Assembly: GCF_026262505.1 (NCBI RefSeq)
Contig: NC_067203.1
Location: 21,929,411 to 21,993,410, forward strand
Source: Trichomonas vaginalis G3
Lineage: Eukaryota > Parabasalia > Trichomonadida > Trichomonadidae
Length of the DNA: 64,000 nt
Reading direction: 5' to 3'
How positions within the stretch are numbered: position 1 is the stretch's first letter; every line of letters begins with the position of its first letter. Shown piece after piece: positions 11,223-20,857 of this stretch. Below the pieces are notes generated by a model. It was given only the letters and a program-made list of their open reading frames with translations. It was not told the origin of the DNA and did no database searches. The position numbers and the translations under genes were made by a program.

Positions 11223-11511
11223 TTATCAATTATATTTAATTAAAATGCGTTATTTAAATTCAAATCTCTTTTTTGATTCTCTCAATGAAATTCATGAACT
11301 TTGTTCACAAAAATTAATATGTCATTTGAGCATTTCAGAAACTTGTTTGTCGAAATATTGTTCATTTTGAAAACATTGAAGAGCAGAACTCAACAAATCA
11401 ACATTATTAAAATTTCATTTCATTCTGTGAAAGACATTAGTTGATTAAACTATGAACAAGAATAGTAATTTAAAGTTACTGTGACGTTATATACCAGAAA
11501 GTTTTATACAG

Positions 11512-11517
11512 TGCCTG
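11512..11517 (+). repeat. Target-site duplication of Polinton P1, left (TGCCTG)
   Basis: TGCCTG directly precedes the terminal AGTAGTATATG. The same six bases directly follow the right terminus. Six-bp target duplications are the hallmark of Polintons. Confidence 0.95.
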
Positions 11518-12027
11518 AGTAGTATATGTTGAAGGGTTTAGTGACTTTTTTTGTTACGTCTATATATAGATGAAGGTATATTTTCACATCTTCTATATAT
11601 AGATGATATAAAAATTTTTTCTTACGTTTTTTAAGTCATGAATTCGTAAGAAAGCGCGACATTATTAAATAAATTAGTAATAAATATTATATACTAAACA
11701 CATTTTTAAAAATTAACATTAATTTTAAAATAATTTATTTTTTTATCTTTTATAAAAGAAGCTATATATATATGATGTCAGATATTCCGCGATTAATTAA
11801 ACATTGTTTAAATCCTGAATGGGTTAAACTTCAATTTAAAAATGAAGATTGTGAATTATTAAATGAATATGAAAGCCAAAATAAGCTAATGAGGTATAAA
11901 TATAATGATAAAGAATATTTAATTTCATGGAATCAATGGAGTCATAATCAAAGACCTCATAAACGAGAAGAAGAAATTGAAAATAATGAAATGGAAATCA
12001 TTGATGACATTAAAGAGGATGGAATTC
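11518..12027 (+). repeat. P1 left terminal inverted repeat
   Basis: Matches the reverse complement of 30535-31047, with a few small indels and substitutions. It starts AGTAGTATATG and runs through the first part of the TIR-borne reading frame up to GATGGAATTC. Confidence 0.93.
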
Positions 12028-12086
12028 ATATAAAAATAAGAAGTCTGTTTGACCTTAAGAATGATTTATATATAAAAATAAAATAA
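11772..12086 (+). CDS. P1 TIR-borne gene, left copy (repeat-domain protein)
   Basis: The frame starts inside the TIR and runs just past its inner edge. It holds one unit of a repeat seen more fully in the right copy: LNPE(W/Y), then QFKxEDCELLN, then MRYKY, then YxxSWNxW and RPHK. The pattern resembles small repeated domains of large DNA viruses that often sit beside homing-type nucleases, but here without their usual cysteines; this is inference. Being in the TIR, the gene exists at both ends of the element; the two copies end differently beyond the TIR. Confidence 0.5.
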   Translation: MMSDIPRLIKHCLNPEWVKLQFKNEDCELLNEYESQNKLMRYKYNDKEYLISWNQWSHNQRPHKREEEIENNEMEIIDDIKEDGIHIKIRSLFDLKNDLYIKIK

Positions 12087-12147
12087 ACTTCTTACGAAAA
12101 ATTAAAACTTAGTTATGTTTATTATTTTATTTTTTATTTTGTATGAA

Positions 12148-13248
12148 ATGAGCGTCAAAACTAACAACGTTAAAAAATTAGGATTCACAAACGAGGAAAT
12201 AAAGGATATATTAGAGGAGGTAGGTTATGAAGTTAATAAATATTATTTAAGAAATTGTCAAAAATTTGCCGAGTTATTAAATGATTTAGATTATGATGGA
12301 AAAATGAATAAAGATGATGTTATAAATTTCTTATATCCCACATCTGAAGAAGAAAAACCTAAAGAACCTGATGTTTTCCCTGAATATTATGAAGAACGGA
12401 TTAAAGATGATGAATACAATGAATTGAAAGACTGAAAAAAATAAGAGATGAAATAGATGAAAAAATTAAGGAATTAAGAAAAGTTGAAAAATATAATGAA
12501 AATGAAGTAGAGGGTTTAATGAATATCCCAGCTTCAGAATCAGAAGTACAGAAATCTCATGAAGAAAGATATAAAAATTATGTCTCAGAATCAACACAAA
12601 ATTTATTAGATGGTGAAATAGACGAAACACTTTCAGAAGAAGGTACTAAATTTATACGTAAACATAAGTTACAATTTATTGATAATGAAGAATACCCTGT
12701 ATCTACTTTCACCACCTTTAGATTCTGAGAAATTCAAAAAAGCTCTTAAAAACGTGACATATGCAACTAATACGATTAAGAAAGAAGATCATGATATTTA
12801 CACAAATTATTATTTAAGTAAATGCACAGGTGTTGATAAAGTTTTTGATTTATTAGATAAAATATCAAAAGAAACCATTGGAACATATAAAATTTTGTGA
12901 TTGCGGTTTCATTGTTGAAGATACTAATAATGTTTCATATGAAAGAACAGCACCGAAGGAAGATGAAGTGAAAGGTCTATACCATTCGTTATTAAGAACA
13001 TAAAAGATATGAAAACGTATAAACATTATATTTATTCATTTATTTCAGAAAAAATGGAAGCAACCCATAAAACATCTTCTCATCATTTTATAGCTATTCA
13101 TACATTCCTTTTCAAAGTTGTGAAATTAAATAAGACAGGAATTAGATTTAATGTATCAGGGTACGCATTCTTGAGTAAATTAAAATGTATTCGTCACGTC
13201 GCAGATGATAAAAATTTATGTGTTCTTAATTCATTTTATGGGCTTTAA
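12148..13248 (+). pseudogene. P1 small conserved genes upstream of pPolB, broken
   Basis: The first part (about 96 residues from the ATG at 12148) has the pattern 'GFTNEEIKDILEEVGYEV', 'FAELLNDL' and 'INFLYP'. It matches in order the protein at 56618 in the second Polinton, which sits at the same place upstream of the polymerase. The rest of this stretch encodes scattered lysine-rich pieces and is degraded, with several breaks. A shared position in two divergent elements suggests a conserved replication-associated gene, for example the region just before the polymerase. No catalytic motif recognised. Confidence 0.5.
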
Positions 13249-13297
13249 AAAATAAACTTTATTTTTATTTATTTTTTAATTTTTTATTCTTACATAA

Positions 13298-16200
13298 ATG
13301 AACAAAAACGGAACAGCTAAAATGAATGATAATCAAATTAGAGCAGAAGGTAGAAGGTTATTTAAACGCTTCTATAACATTCCTGATGGTGTTAATCCTA
13401 AAACTCGTAGAAGCTATTTAAATGAAGCAATAGATGCATATGAAGGGTTTGACATTTCATCAGAAAGTGAGAGATTAGCGAGAATGTTAAATGTTAATAT
13501 TGATTTCTATTATTGTGATCCTCAACCAGAAGACGTGGACATAAATAAGGTAGACTTTCCATTAGTGGAATCAATAATGATAGATCCAGAATTTGAAACA
13601 GTAAATATTTTATTAACACAGAGTCCATGTGGAAAACTTCACGCTGACAGAATAACAGACGTTGAAGCACTCACCGGCTATAAAGTTTGTCCATATTGTA
13701 AAGAAGAAGTTTATTCTATCCGTGATGATCCAGAAAGGAAAAACCAAAGAAGATTTTTAAAGCATTGTGAGAAATGTAAAGAAAATAATGGAAGATTAAT
13801 TCAAGACGTTCAGTTGCAAAAGACACAGCAACCATATGCACCACATATTACGAAACAGAAGATATATCAGTGGTTATTAGCTCACAATTTGCAGAAATAT
13901 TATAAACCGACAAGATATTATATTACTTTTGACTTTGAAACATTAGAGACTAAAGAAGAATTACAACTTTCTGAGTGTGCAACTTTGAACGCTTACTTAA
14001 AACCATTCATGGTATCATCAACGGTTAAATTAAATGATAAAACGTATACGAGGAATTTTTGCTTAACTTCGAGTGATTCTTTTATTTCTGATTGGATTGA
14101 GTTTTTATTTTCAACCTGTTCATTAGTTGTTGAATCAAATATGAGTCAATACAATGAATTAATGAAGCCGCAAACAGCGGGGACTTTGTCCCATACATTA
14201 AATGAAAAACAGAAGGAAGCATTTAAAGAACTTCTAGATGAGGAATTCAATAAAGTGAATATCATAGGTTTTAATTCGGGAAAGTTTGATTTAAATTTAA
14301 TTCTTCGTGATTTAAACACTGCAAAATGGAAAATAAAATCAATGCTGGGTTCATCTTCACAATTTAAGCAAATCATTGTAAAGAAAACAAACGTTCCATA
14401 TGAATTGAGATTTATTGACATCAGAAATTATATAGCGGGTGGGACATTAGACCAATTCACTCAAGATTTCGGAAACAATAAATCACGTGTTAAATCCTTT
14501 TTCCCTTATCAATTCATCACATGGGAAAATTACGAAGAAGAATTATATAAAGAGGAACCATTCACGAAAGATTCATTTTATTCAGCATTAACTCAAGAAA
14601 CTATATCAGATAGTGATTATCAAATATATCTCAATGATGCTAAAAATTTTAAGAATAGATTAGAATATTTTATTCATTATTGCAATAAAGATGTTGAAAT
14701 TATGATTGACCCAATCGATAAAATTATTGAAGAAACATTTGTTTATAAAATTGATATGCTTCATAATCTTTCTTTATCATCGAATGCTTCAATGATTCGT
14801 TACGCTTTAGCATATAAAGACTTTAATCCTAATGAAAAATATCCTGAGGAAGAGATAGAATCAAGTTTTGAATTAACGAAAAAGTATTGGAAATATAAAA
14901 TTGAATCATATAAGAAACAAGATGAAAAAGCAGAAAGATACTAAAAATAATGTTTCAATGGATGATTTTCAATACTATCACGATTTAATCCTTTCATCTA
15001 AATGCAAAATGTGTGGTAAAGCGTTTACATATGCAAATAAACCAACATTGATAGAATCGATAATGAAAAACCACATACTAAAGAAAATTGTCAGTTAATG
15101 TGTTGTTATTGCAATGTCGTAAAATCAAATAAAGATGAAGATGTTCAACGTTTAAGAATCAATTTAAGAAATTATGCATTAAAAAATAATTTACCAATGA
15201 CTTTAGATTCAGTTGAAGCTTATCACATTCTCCGTAATGGAATTACTGGTGGTCTATCAAATGTTCAACATCGTGTTAATCTTAAAGGAATCACGCACAT
15301 TAATAAACTTTCATATAGTCCAGAAACTAAAACTGTATCAAATGAGGACACTTCCAACATCATGACTCATTTCGTTGGTGTTGATTTAATTCATTATATC
15401 CTTCATCATTTTCATCTAATCCTCATGATTTCATTCAATATACTGACCATAAAATGTATATGCCGGGAAGATTGAATGGTGTTATCATTTGTGATACAGC
15501 AACAAAGAAAGCAAAAGCACTGGGAATAATTAAGAAGAAAAATACTTTATTCGTGGCTGAAGTAAAGGGTCACATTGATGAAAAATACATTAATGATTAC
15601 ATAAACTTTTTACCGATAATAAGAAACTTAGATATTATCACAGATGAAAAAACAATTGGCAGTTTTATGTATAATTACATGAAATCAAACAATCTACCAG
15701 TTGACCAGAAACAGAGGAAATTAACTCAGTTAGCATCAACACACAACCAATATCAACCATTTTCTTCTTATTATCTTTGGTATCTAATAGACAGATTTCA
15801 TTTTATCATCGATGATATTCAATCAATTTTAACATTTACGAAAAACACTTGTTTTAATGAATTTGCGAACGAATTTATGAACGAAAGACAAAAGGCTGAA
15901 TTAGAAGGAAATAAAGGAAAAAGTTTATTTTGCAAGATTTCACTTAATGGATCATATGGTTACGATGCAATGAATACGCAAAATTACGCAAAGACTAAAA
16001 TAATGAATGCACAGAAGGCACGCGTTGCATGTATGTCAAATAAGTTTAAAAACATAAGAGAAATAGGTGAAGATACATATCAAGTAATGCTTAAAGATAG
16101 ATTTTATAGATGTGATACATGTTTACAAGAGGCATTCTTCACTTTAGATAATGCTAAATACTGGTATTTGGTTTTCATTTATGATTTTATGTATAAATGC

Positions 16201-16758
16201 ATGATGTTAATCGTTTTCATTTCATTGAAGGTGATACTGATTCATCTTATTGGGCAATCGCTGGCGACCCAAATCTTCCTAACACTCAAGCATTTCAAGC
16301 AATTGTTACCGATAAAAATTTTATGATAAAAACATTTTCAAATTCGCACCATTTGATTTCTTCTGTTTTGATGAGAAATTTAAACCTAAATTAAAGAATA
16401 AAGCTGAAGAAAAAGCACATGAGAAAAATTATTGGGTTTAGCAATTGAGAAACAAGGTGATAACATGGTTGCTTTATGCCCTAAGTGTTATACATCATTC
16501 AACGGTTCAATTGATGGAAGTGATTTTAAAAAGATTGCACAAAAAATGAAAGGTGTTAGTTTACGACAAAATAAACAATTAACACCTAAAAATTATTTGG
16601 ATATAATAAATGATAAAGTTATTTTCGATGGTCAGAATATTAATTTACAACTTAAAAACGGGTCAATGACTCGCTTAACAATCGGTAAGACTGCATTAAC
16701 AGGAGCACACACTAAGGCTGTATGTTGTGAAAATGGATGTTGTATGCCATTTATTTAA
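13298..16758 (+). pseudogene. P1 protein-primed family B DNA polymerase (pPolB), broken
   Basis: Replicates the element from its ends. Seen in the sequence: an N-terminal region with a Cys-pair motif (CPYC ... CEKC) near 13690-13780, the 3'-5' exonuclease motifs FDFETLE (near 13930), GFNSGKFDLN (near 14270) and YCNKDVEIM (near 14685), and later polymerase-domain motifs including NGSYGYD (near 15950) and a GDTDSS-type site (near 16230). Cys pairs around 15,000-15,120 suggest a zinc-binding insertion between exonuclease and polymerase domains. It starts after the T-rich AAATG context typical of this element. The gene is a fossil with a few breaks. It is closer in layout to general Polinton polymerases than to the one in P2. 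Confidence 0.88.
14168..14191. repeat. GC-rich paired mini-hairpin (P1, copy 1)
   Basis: CCGC-aaaca-GCGG followed at once by GGAC-ttt-GTCC, then CAT. In frame inside the polymerase region, coding for PQTAGTLSH. Confidence 0.75.
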
Positions 16759-16814
16759 TACAATTTAAAAACGTAGGGGTTGAGTCATGAATTTAAAATT
16801 TTATTTTTAATAAA

Positions 16815-17267
16815 ATGCCACAGAAGAGACAAAAGGAACCGAATAGATTTATACCAAATGGTTTTAACTTTCAGATTCCAAATAATCAACCACAACGAAT
16901 TTTTCAAATCCCACCACAGCATCAACAGCAGCAGCAACAACCACCACCACAACGTCAACGGAGAAGACCATTCACCCCTGAAGAAAGAAATTTCAATAAT
17001 TTGATGCGTCAACAAAATCAAGGTTTGAGATTTTATCCGGGTAGTAATGGTATACATATAAGGCATCCAAATTTAGATAGAAGATATACCGCTGAGATTC
17101 ATATTTTACCTAATAATACGATTAATTTTGCTGGATTTTATGATCATCATCAGGAAATCTGGACTCCACCATTTGATACCGTTTTAGAAGGAGGAACCGT
17201 TAATGATGCAATTCAATATGTAAATAATGGTTTTGATACTATGATTCAAAGAGGTGGGCACCCTTAA
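16815..17267 (+). CDS. P1 Gln/Pro-rich small protein
   Basis: 150 residues. Residues 1-60 are Gln/Pro-rich with Arg clusters (QRQRRRPF). The rest looks folded: 'GLRFYPGSNGIHIRHP', 'RYTAEIHILPNNTINFAGFYD'. It starts at an ATG after a TTTTATTTTTAATAAAATG context, like other P1 genes, and lies 24 bp before the integrase. Function unknown; a basic disordered N-terminus would suit a nucleic-acid or virion-associated protein, but this is speculative. Confidence 0.6.
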   Translation: MPQKRQKEPNRFIPNGFNFQIPNNQPQRIFQIPPQHQQQQQQPPPQRQRRRPFTPEERNFNNLMRQQNQGLRFYPGSNGIHIRHPNLDRRYTAEIHILPNNTINFAGFYDHHQEIWTPPFDTVLEGGTVNDAIQYVNNGFDTMIQRGGHP

Positions 17268-17291
17268 AACATTTATTTTATTTTTATATAA

Positions 17292-18794
17292 ATGGATAAC
17301 GCAAATTTAGAAAATTTAATTGATAATTTAGTACTTAATCAAAATTTTCTTAATTATTATGAATTAAAATCATATCTCCAAAAACATAATAATAATATAA
17401 CGGGTGATGATATGGATTATTATTATTCGTATTATAAAAATGAAATTTTGAAATATCATGATAAAATAATTTCTGAAATTAAAGACAAAATAATTTCTGA
17501 AATTAAAGACAAAATTAAAAATAATGAATATACAAAGGAACAAAAACAAAAGAAGAAAAAGCCGAAAACAACACCAAAAGAGAAAGTAGCAAATGTTCAA
17601 CAGCTAAAGGTGCAAAACGCCCAGGTTCTTCAGACCATAAATGAAGCACAAGCTTTAATTTATGATTCATTAGTTAAACCATATTCAGCCCGACTTTTAA
17701 ATGAAGATCAACTTTTGGAATTCATCCTTCAACATAAACTCGAAGCGGGAAAGTATATCAAACCTTTATATACAGCATATTTAAAACAAATGAATAGAAT
17801 ACATCCAGAATTAATGAAGGGAGGAATGAAATCCAAAACTTCATCATCCAAAATCAAAGCAGATAAAATTAAACCACCTGCAACACCAAAACCTCCAACG
17901 ACAGTACCTCCTCCTCCTTCAGTTAATCCTTCATCATTCACTTTATTATATCCATTTCAATCACCAAAGAAACAAAAAGATTTTAAAAAGGATTTCAAGA
18001 TATTAAATAAACCAATTGACCCGAAAATTCAACCGTTAAAGGAAAAATTTAGTCGCCCTTCATTTGCACCATATCCATATTCATACGAAATCGATCATCT
18101 GGAATATTCAAAAGGAAACGTTACTTATTTATTCGCCATTAACATTAACACTAGATATTTATATTGCATTCCGGTGAAAGGGAAAACAAAACAGGAAACA
18201 AGAAGAGCTATTCAATACTTACTAGATCATGAAAGAGTAGATAATATAAGGATTGATGGTGATAAAGGATTTCAGGCAACTATGGCTCGTTATTTCCCAC
18301 AAATTAATTTTTACTTCTCATCTTCTCCATATACGTTTCATAATAAAATAGTTGATGCGGTAATGAGAACTCTTAGAGATGCGTTAGGGGTTAACGGTCG
18401 GATATACTGGGATGGAAATCATGACTCCATCATACAGCAGTTAGTATATTATTACAATAATACATGGCATAGAACTATAAACATGAAACCAGTGGAAATG
18501 AAAAATGATATTTCAAAAGAATGGGAATATATTAGAAAGCAAATGGAAAGGTTAAATGATGTTAAACGTGAACAAATTAATTCGGGGCTCATGAATTTTA
18601 AACAAGGGGATAAAGTTTTGATTCATCTCGATTATGGAAAAACTAATAAATCAATGACAAAAAGAAGACGAAGATTTGACACAATAGCTGAATTTGTTAG
18701 ATATATTAACGGCAATGCATTAGTTGAAGTTGACAATAAATTAATAGAAATTCCGATTTATTTTATTACTCCATTATATTTAAATAATATTTAA
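17292..18794 (+). CDS. P1 retroviral-type integrase
   Basis: 500 residues. The N-terminal half is Lys/Asn-rich and contains a short internal duplication (IISEIKDK twice, near residues 57-72). Residues about 260-400 are an RNase-H-fold integrase core: 'YEIDHLEYSKGNVTYLFAIN' (first Asp near 264), 'IRIDGDKGF' (second Asp near 320) and a 'KIVDAVMRTLRDAL' helix. A following basic segment with 'FKQGDKVLIHLDYGK' resembles the C-terminal DNA-binding barrel of integrases. It would insert element DNA with 6-bp staggered cuts, which fits the TGCCTG duplication. It differs strongly from the integrase of P2 at 51726. The frame is open throughout. Confidence 0.88.
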   Translation: MDNANLENLIDNLVLNQNFLNYYELKSYLQKHNNNITGDDMDYYYSYYKNEILKYHDKIISEIKDKIISEIKDKIKNNEYTKEQKQKKKKPKTTPKEKVANVQQLKVQNAQVLQTINEAQALIYDSLVKPYSARLLNEDQLLEFILQHKLEAGKYIKPLYTAYLKQMNRIHPELMKGGMKSKTSSSKIKADKIKPPATPKPPTTVPPPPSVNPSSFTLLYPFQSPKKQKDFKKDFKILNKPIDPKIQPLKEKFSRPSFAPYPYSYEIDHLEYSKGNVTYLFAININTRYLYCIPVKGKTKQETRRAIQYLLDHERVDNIRIDGDKGFQATMARYFPQINFYFSSSPYTFHNKIVDAVMRTLRDALGVNGRIYWDGNHDSIIQQLVYYYNNTWHRTINMKPVEMKNDISKEWEYIRKQMERLNDVKREQINSGLMNFKQGDKVLIHLDYGKTNKSMTKRRRRFDTIAEFVRYINGNALVEVDNKLIEIPIYFITPLYLNNI

Positions 18795-18813
18795 TTTTTT
18801 TATTTCGTAAGAA

Positions 18814-19134
18814 ATGAGTGACAACAAAGCAGCCAAGAGTCCTGATTCAATTAAGATTCAGAGTCCAGACAATGAATATAAAAAGAAACTAAACAGAATT
18901 AAATCAAAAATATGCTATTACAAAAAGAAGCCGCAATGCGGTGGGGCTGATGCCCATAAAACTAAAGTAATTGAAAACGATAAAGAGAGGAAAGAAATAA
19001 TCGAAAAATTAGAAACTTACCGTTCAATCCTTAAACTGAGTGAAGAAAAAATAAAAGAATTTAATAGAATAAATAAAGTGATTGGAAGAGATGAATTTAA
19101 TAAAGATGAATTTTTAAACTCTATCCAAATTTAA
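18814..19134 (+). CDS. P1 small Lys-rich coiled-coil protein
   Basis: 106 residues, very basic N-terminal half and a helical C-terminal half ('KERKEIIEKLETYRSILKL'). It carries a GC-rich paired mini-hairpin at 18931-18955 in frame, coding for QCGGADAHK, which is out of character with the AT-rich codons around it. Function unknown. Starts 20 bp after the integrase stop. Confidence 0.5.
   Translation: MSDNKAAKSPDSIKIQSPDNEYKKKLNRIKSKICYYKKKPQCGGADAHKTKVIENDKERKEIIEKLETYRSILKLSEEKIKEFNRINKVIGRDEFNKDEFLNSIQI
18931..18955. repeat. GC-rich paired mini-hairpin (P1, copy 2)
   Basis: CCGC-aat-GCGG, two bases, GGGC-tgat-GCCC, then CAT. In frame in the small gene at 18814. Confidence 0.85.
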
Positions 19135-19137
19135 TTT

Positions 19138-19323
19138 TTATTCCTCTTCGACAACGTCTCTTCGAGACGCCGAACCCTTCTGGGTTCTTCTTTCCATCAT
19201 TACTGCATAACCGCATCTTCTCGGTTTTCGTGGTTTGTTGTTTTTAATTCGTTCTTGCATCATTTTTATCATTTCCTCCCTTGTTATGATTCGTGGTAAA
19301 TTTTGAGCTTGTGGGGTATCCAT
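19138..19323 (-). CDS. P1 small basic protein
   Basis: 61 residues, rich in Arg/Lys ('NNKPRKPRRCGYAVMMERR'). The C-terminus is coded by another GC-rich paired mini-hairpin (19155-19187). The start has the TTTATTTTTATATAAATGG context typical of P1. Similar size and charge to the small basic protein at 61332 in P2, but similarity is not certain. A DNA-condensing or virion protein is possible. Confidence 0.45.
   Translation of the reverse strand: MDTPQAQNLPRIITREEMIKMMQERIKNNKPRKPRRCGYAVMMERRTQKGSASRRDVVEEE
19155..19187. repeat. GC-rich paired mini-hairpin (P1, copy 3)
   Basis: CGTCTC-ttc-GAGACG (19155-19169) and GAACCC-ttct-GGGTTC (19172-19187), two bases apart. Arms differ from other copies, yet the two-hairpin form with 3-4-nt loops is kept. 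In frame in the minus-strand gene at 19138. Confidence 0.75.
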
Positions 19324-19663
19324 TTATATAAAAATAAAATTTTGTTATCAGTTATTTTATCATCATTTTATTAAGTTCATTATCTCATACCGAAATGGCT
19401 CACAAAAAAGTGACATTTTTGGCGCCAATAATTTGATTTTTCTGATTCTTTCTATTTAGATATATTTATTTAATATTCATATTCCTTTATATTGCCTCAT
19501 ATTATTTCCCATTTTTAATCATATTATACAAATCTTTAATAATTTTTAATGTTTTGAGCTTCAAAATCTTGTTCTAACTATTTTCATTCATATATCCTAG
19601 AAAAAATTAAAAAGTTTTTTAGAAATAAAAATGTTTGTATGTAAAGTATTGAAAATATTCTAG

Positions 19664-19822
19664 ATGAGAAGACATTCTCCAGAAGAGATTGATATTGATT
19701 GGCTTTGTGAAGCCATCACAAAATCAAATAATGGAGTTAAGTTAACTGATATTTGCGCGAAAGCTAAAATAAATCATGAAGGCAGAGTTATATATAATCA
19801 TACTATCTTAAAGTATTCCTAG
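19664..19822 (+). CDS. 52-residue frame inside the TA-flanked element
   Basis: ATG to TAG. The sequence has 'EEIDIDWLCEAITKSNNG' and 'VKLTDICAKAKIN', which could form a helix-turn-helix pair. It may be a leftover N-terminal DNA-binding piece of the parent transposase, or chance. No further transposase domain follows. Confidence 0.35.
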   Translation: MRRHSPEEIDIDWLCEAITKSNNGVKLTDICAKAKINHEGRVIYNHTILKYS

Positions 19823-20015
19823 AAATTTCCAAAATTAACCGAAATATAACTGGACAGAATTACTATTTTCGAGATAAAATTCATATGGAAATACTAATTC
19901 ATAACGCTTTATGTTATATAAAATTTAATTTATAAAAATTTCAAAATAAATCAAATTTAACACAATGAATATAACTGCAATCGAGGTTTTTGACGATTGA
20001 TTCTTACGAGAAGTT

Positions 20016-20249
20016 TTCCAAACTTTGAGTTAATGTCAAGACATTAACTCAAAGTTTGGAAGTCTAATAAGGGGAATTGTAGGCTATGAGGTACTGATTA
20101 TATATCAGTGCCTCATAGCCTGCAATTCCCATTAGAAATCGGAGAAACTTTGTCCGCATAACTGATGATGCGGACAAAGTTTCTCCCATTTCTACTTAGA
20201 ATGAAAGGGCAAGAGGTATATAGGTACACTATATATCTCTTGCCCTTTC
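20016..20249. repeat. Array of four long hairpins inside the TA-flanked element
   Basis: Four back-to-back inverted repeats: (1) 20016-20036/20041-20061, 21 bp perfect, 4-nt loop; (2) 20072-20098/20104-20130, 27 bp with two G-T pairs, 5-nt loop; (3) 20141-20159/20168-20186, 19 bp perfect, extended to 26 bp (20134-20193) with one mismatch; (4) 20203-20223/20229-20249, 21 bp with one G-T pair. Arm sequences differ from one another, so these are not tandem copies. In addition TTGGAAGTCT (20056) and AGACTTCCAA (20262) could pair around hairpins 2 to 4. In RNA all G-T mismatches would be G-U pairs. Confidence 0.9.
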
Positions 20250-20426
20250 CTTCTTACCTAAAGACTTCCAATCTTATTTTTTCCCAATTTTTCCCCTAAA
20301 TTTAAATCTTATATAATATAAATAAAATGCATAATATCAATCACAAAAATTAATGTTTATTTTTTTAATTAAAATTGCCGCGCAATTTAAGGTTTTCTGT
20401 CACTTTTTTTGTGAGCCATTTCGGTA

Positions 20427-20600
20427 CGAAACAATTTTATTAAGTTCATCTTTAGTTAATTTGAATGGATTCGCTAATGTTCCACCTTGAGCCACAACAC
20501 TTGCCCCGGCTAATTGTGAAGAACCTGGGATAAGTACTCCATGAAATGATTTCATTGGTATCATTAATTTAGAAATAGTTGGCTTAATTAATTTTGTCAT
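20427..20600 (-). CDS. P1 small protein, 3' part displaced by nested element
   Basis: Starts at the ATG at 20600 after the P1-type T-rich context. 'MIPMKSFHGVLIPGSSQLAGASVVAQGGTL' resembles a short virion peptide: hydrophobic and glycine-rich. The TA-flanked transposon lies directly after codon 58. Function unknown. Confidence 0.45.
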
Positions 20601-20651
20601 TTATGATAAAAATAAAATTGCATAATTTAAATTTTTTTCTTTCTCATTTTC

Positions 20652-20795
20652 TCATTTTTCTCTTTTTTCATCCTGTTTTGGTTTCAGTAACTTTTCAAGT
20701 TGTTGTCTTGTCAGTAACTTTAATTTTAACATTGGATCAAATATTGGGTTTCCATCTTTATCTCTTCCAATAACACCATATGGTAGAATCTTCAT
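20652..20795 (-). CDS. P1 47-residue protein
   Basis: ATG at 20795 (reverse of CAT) follows an ATTTTTATTTTAGTATAA context typical of P1 starts. It encodes 'MKILPYGVIGRDKDGNPIF' and then a Lys/Leu/Gln helix. Too short for a family call. Its start context and position among virion genes support that it is real. Confidence 0.45.
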   Translation of the reverse strand: MKILPYGVIGRDKDGNPIFDPMLKLKLLTRQQLEKLLKPKQDEKREK

Positions 20796-20857
20796 TTATA
20801 CTAAAATAAAAATTTAAATTATGCCGTTCTAAAGTTTGTGAAACAAACATTGAGCGT

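Larger units (their letters stand above)
19390..20424. mobile_element. Tc1/mariner-like non-autonomous element nested in P1
   Basis: 1,035 bp with about 26-bp terminal inverted repeats (CCGAAATGGCTCAC ... GTGAGCCATTTCGG; one extra T in the right copy) flanked by TA (19388-19389 and 20425-20426). The TA target duplication is the mark of the Tc1/mariner superfamily. It holds no full transposase: only a 52-codon frame at 19664-19822 and a run of four long hairpins. It has interrupted a small minus-strand P1 gene whose start is at 20600. Confidence 0.85.

Noticed and set aside
10594-11229. Long antisense frame opposite the PPGYG tail (211 codons)
   Set aside because: Caused by the repeated Pro/Gln codons of the real gene; no start context.
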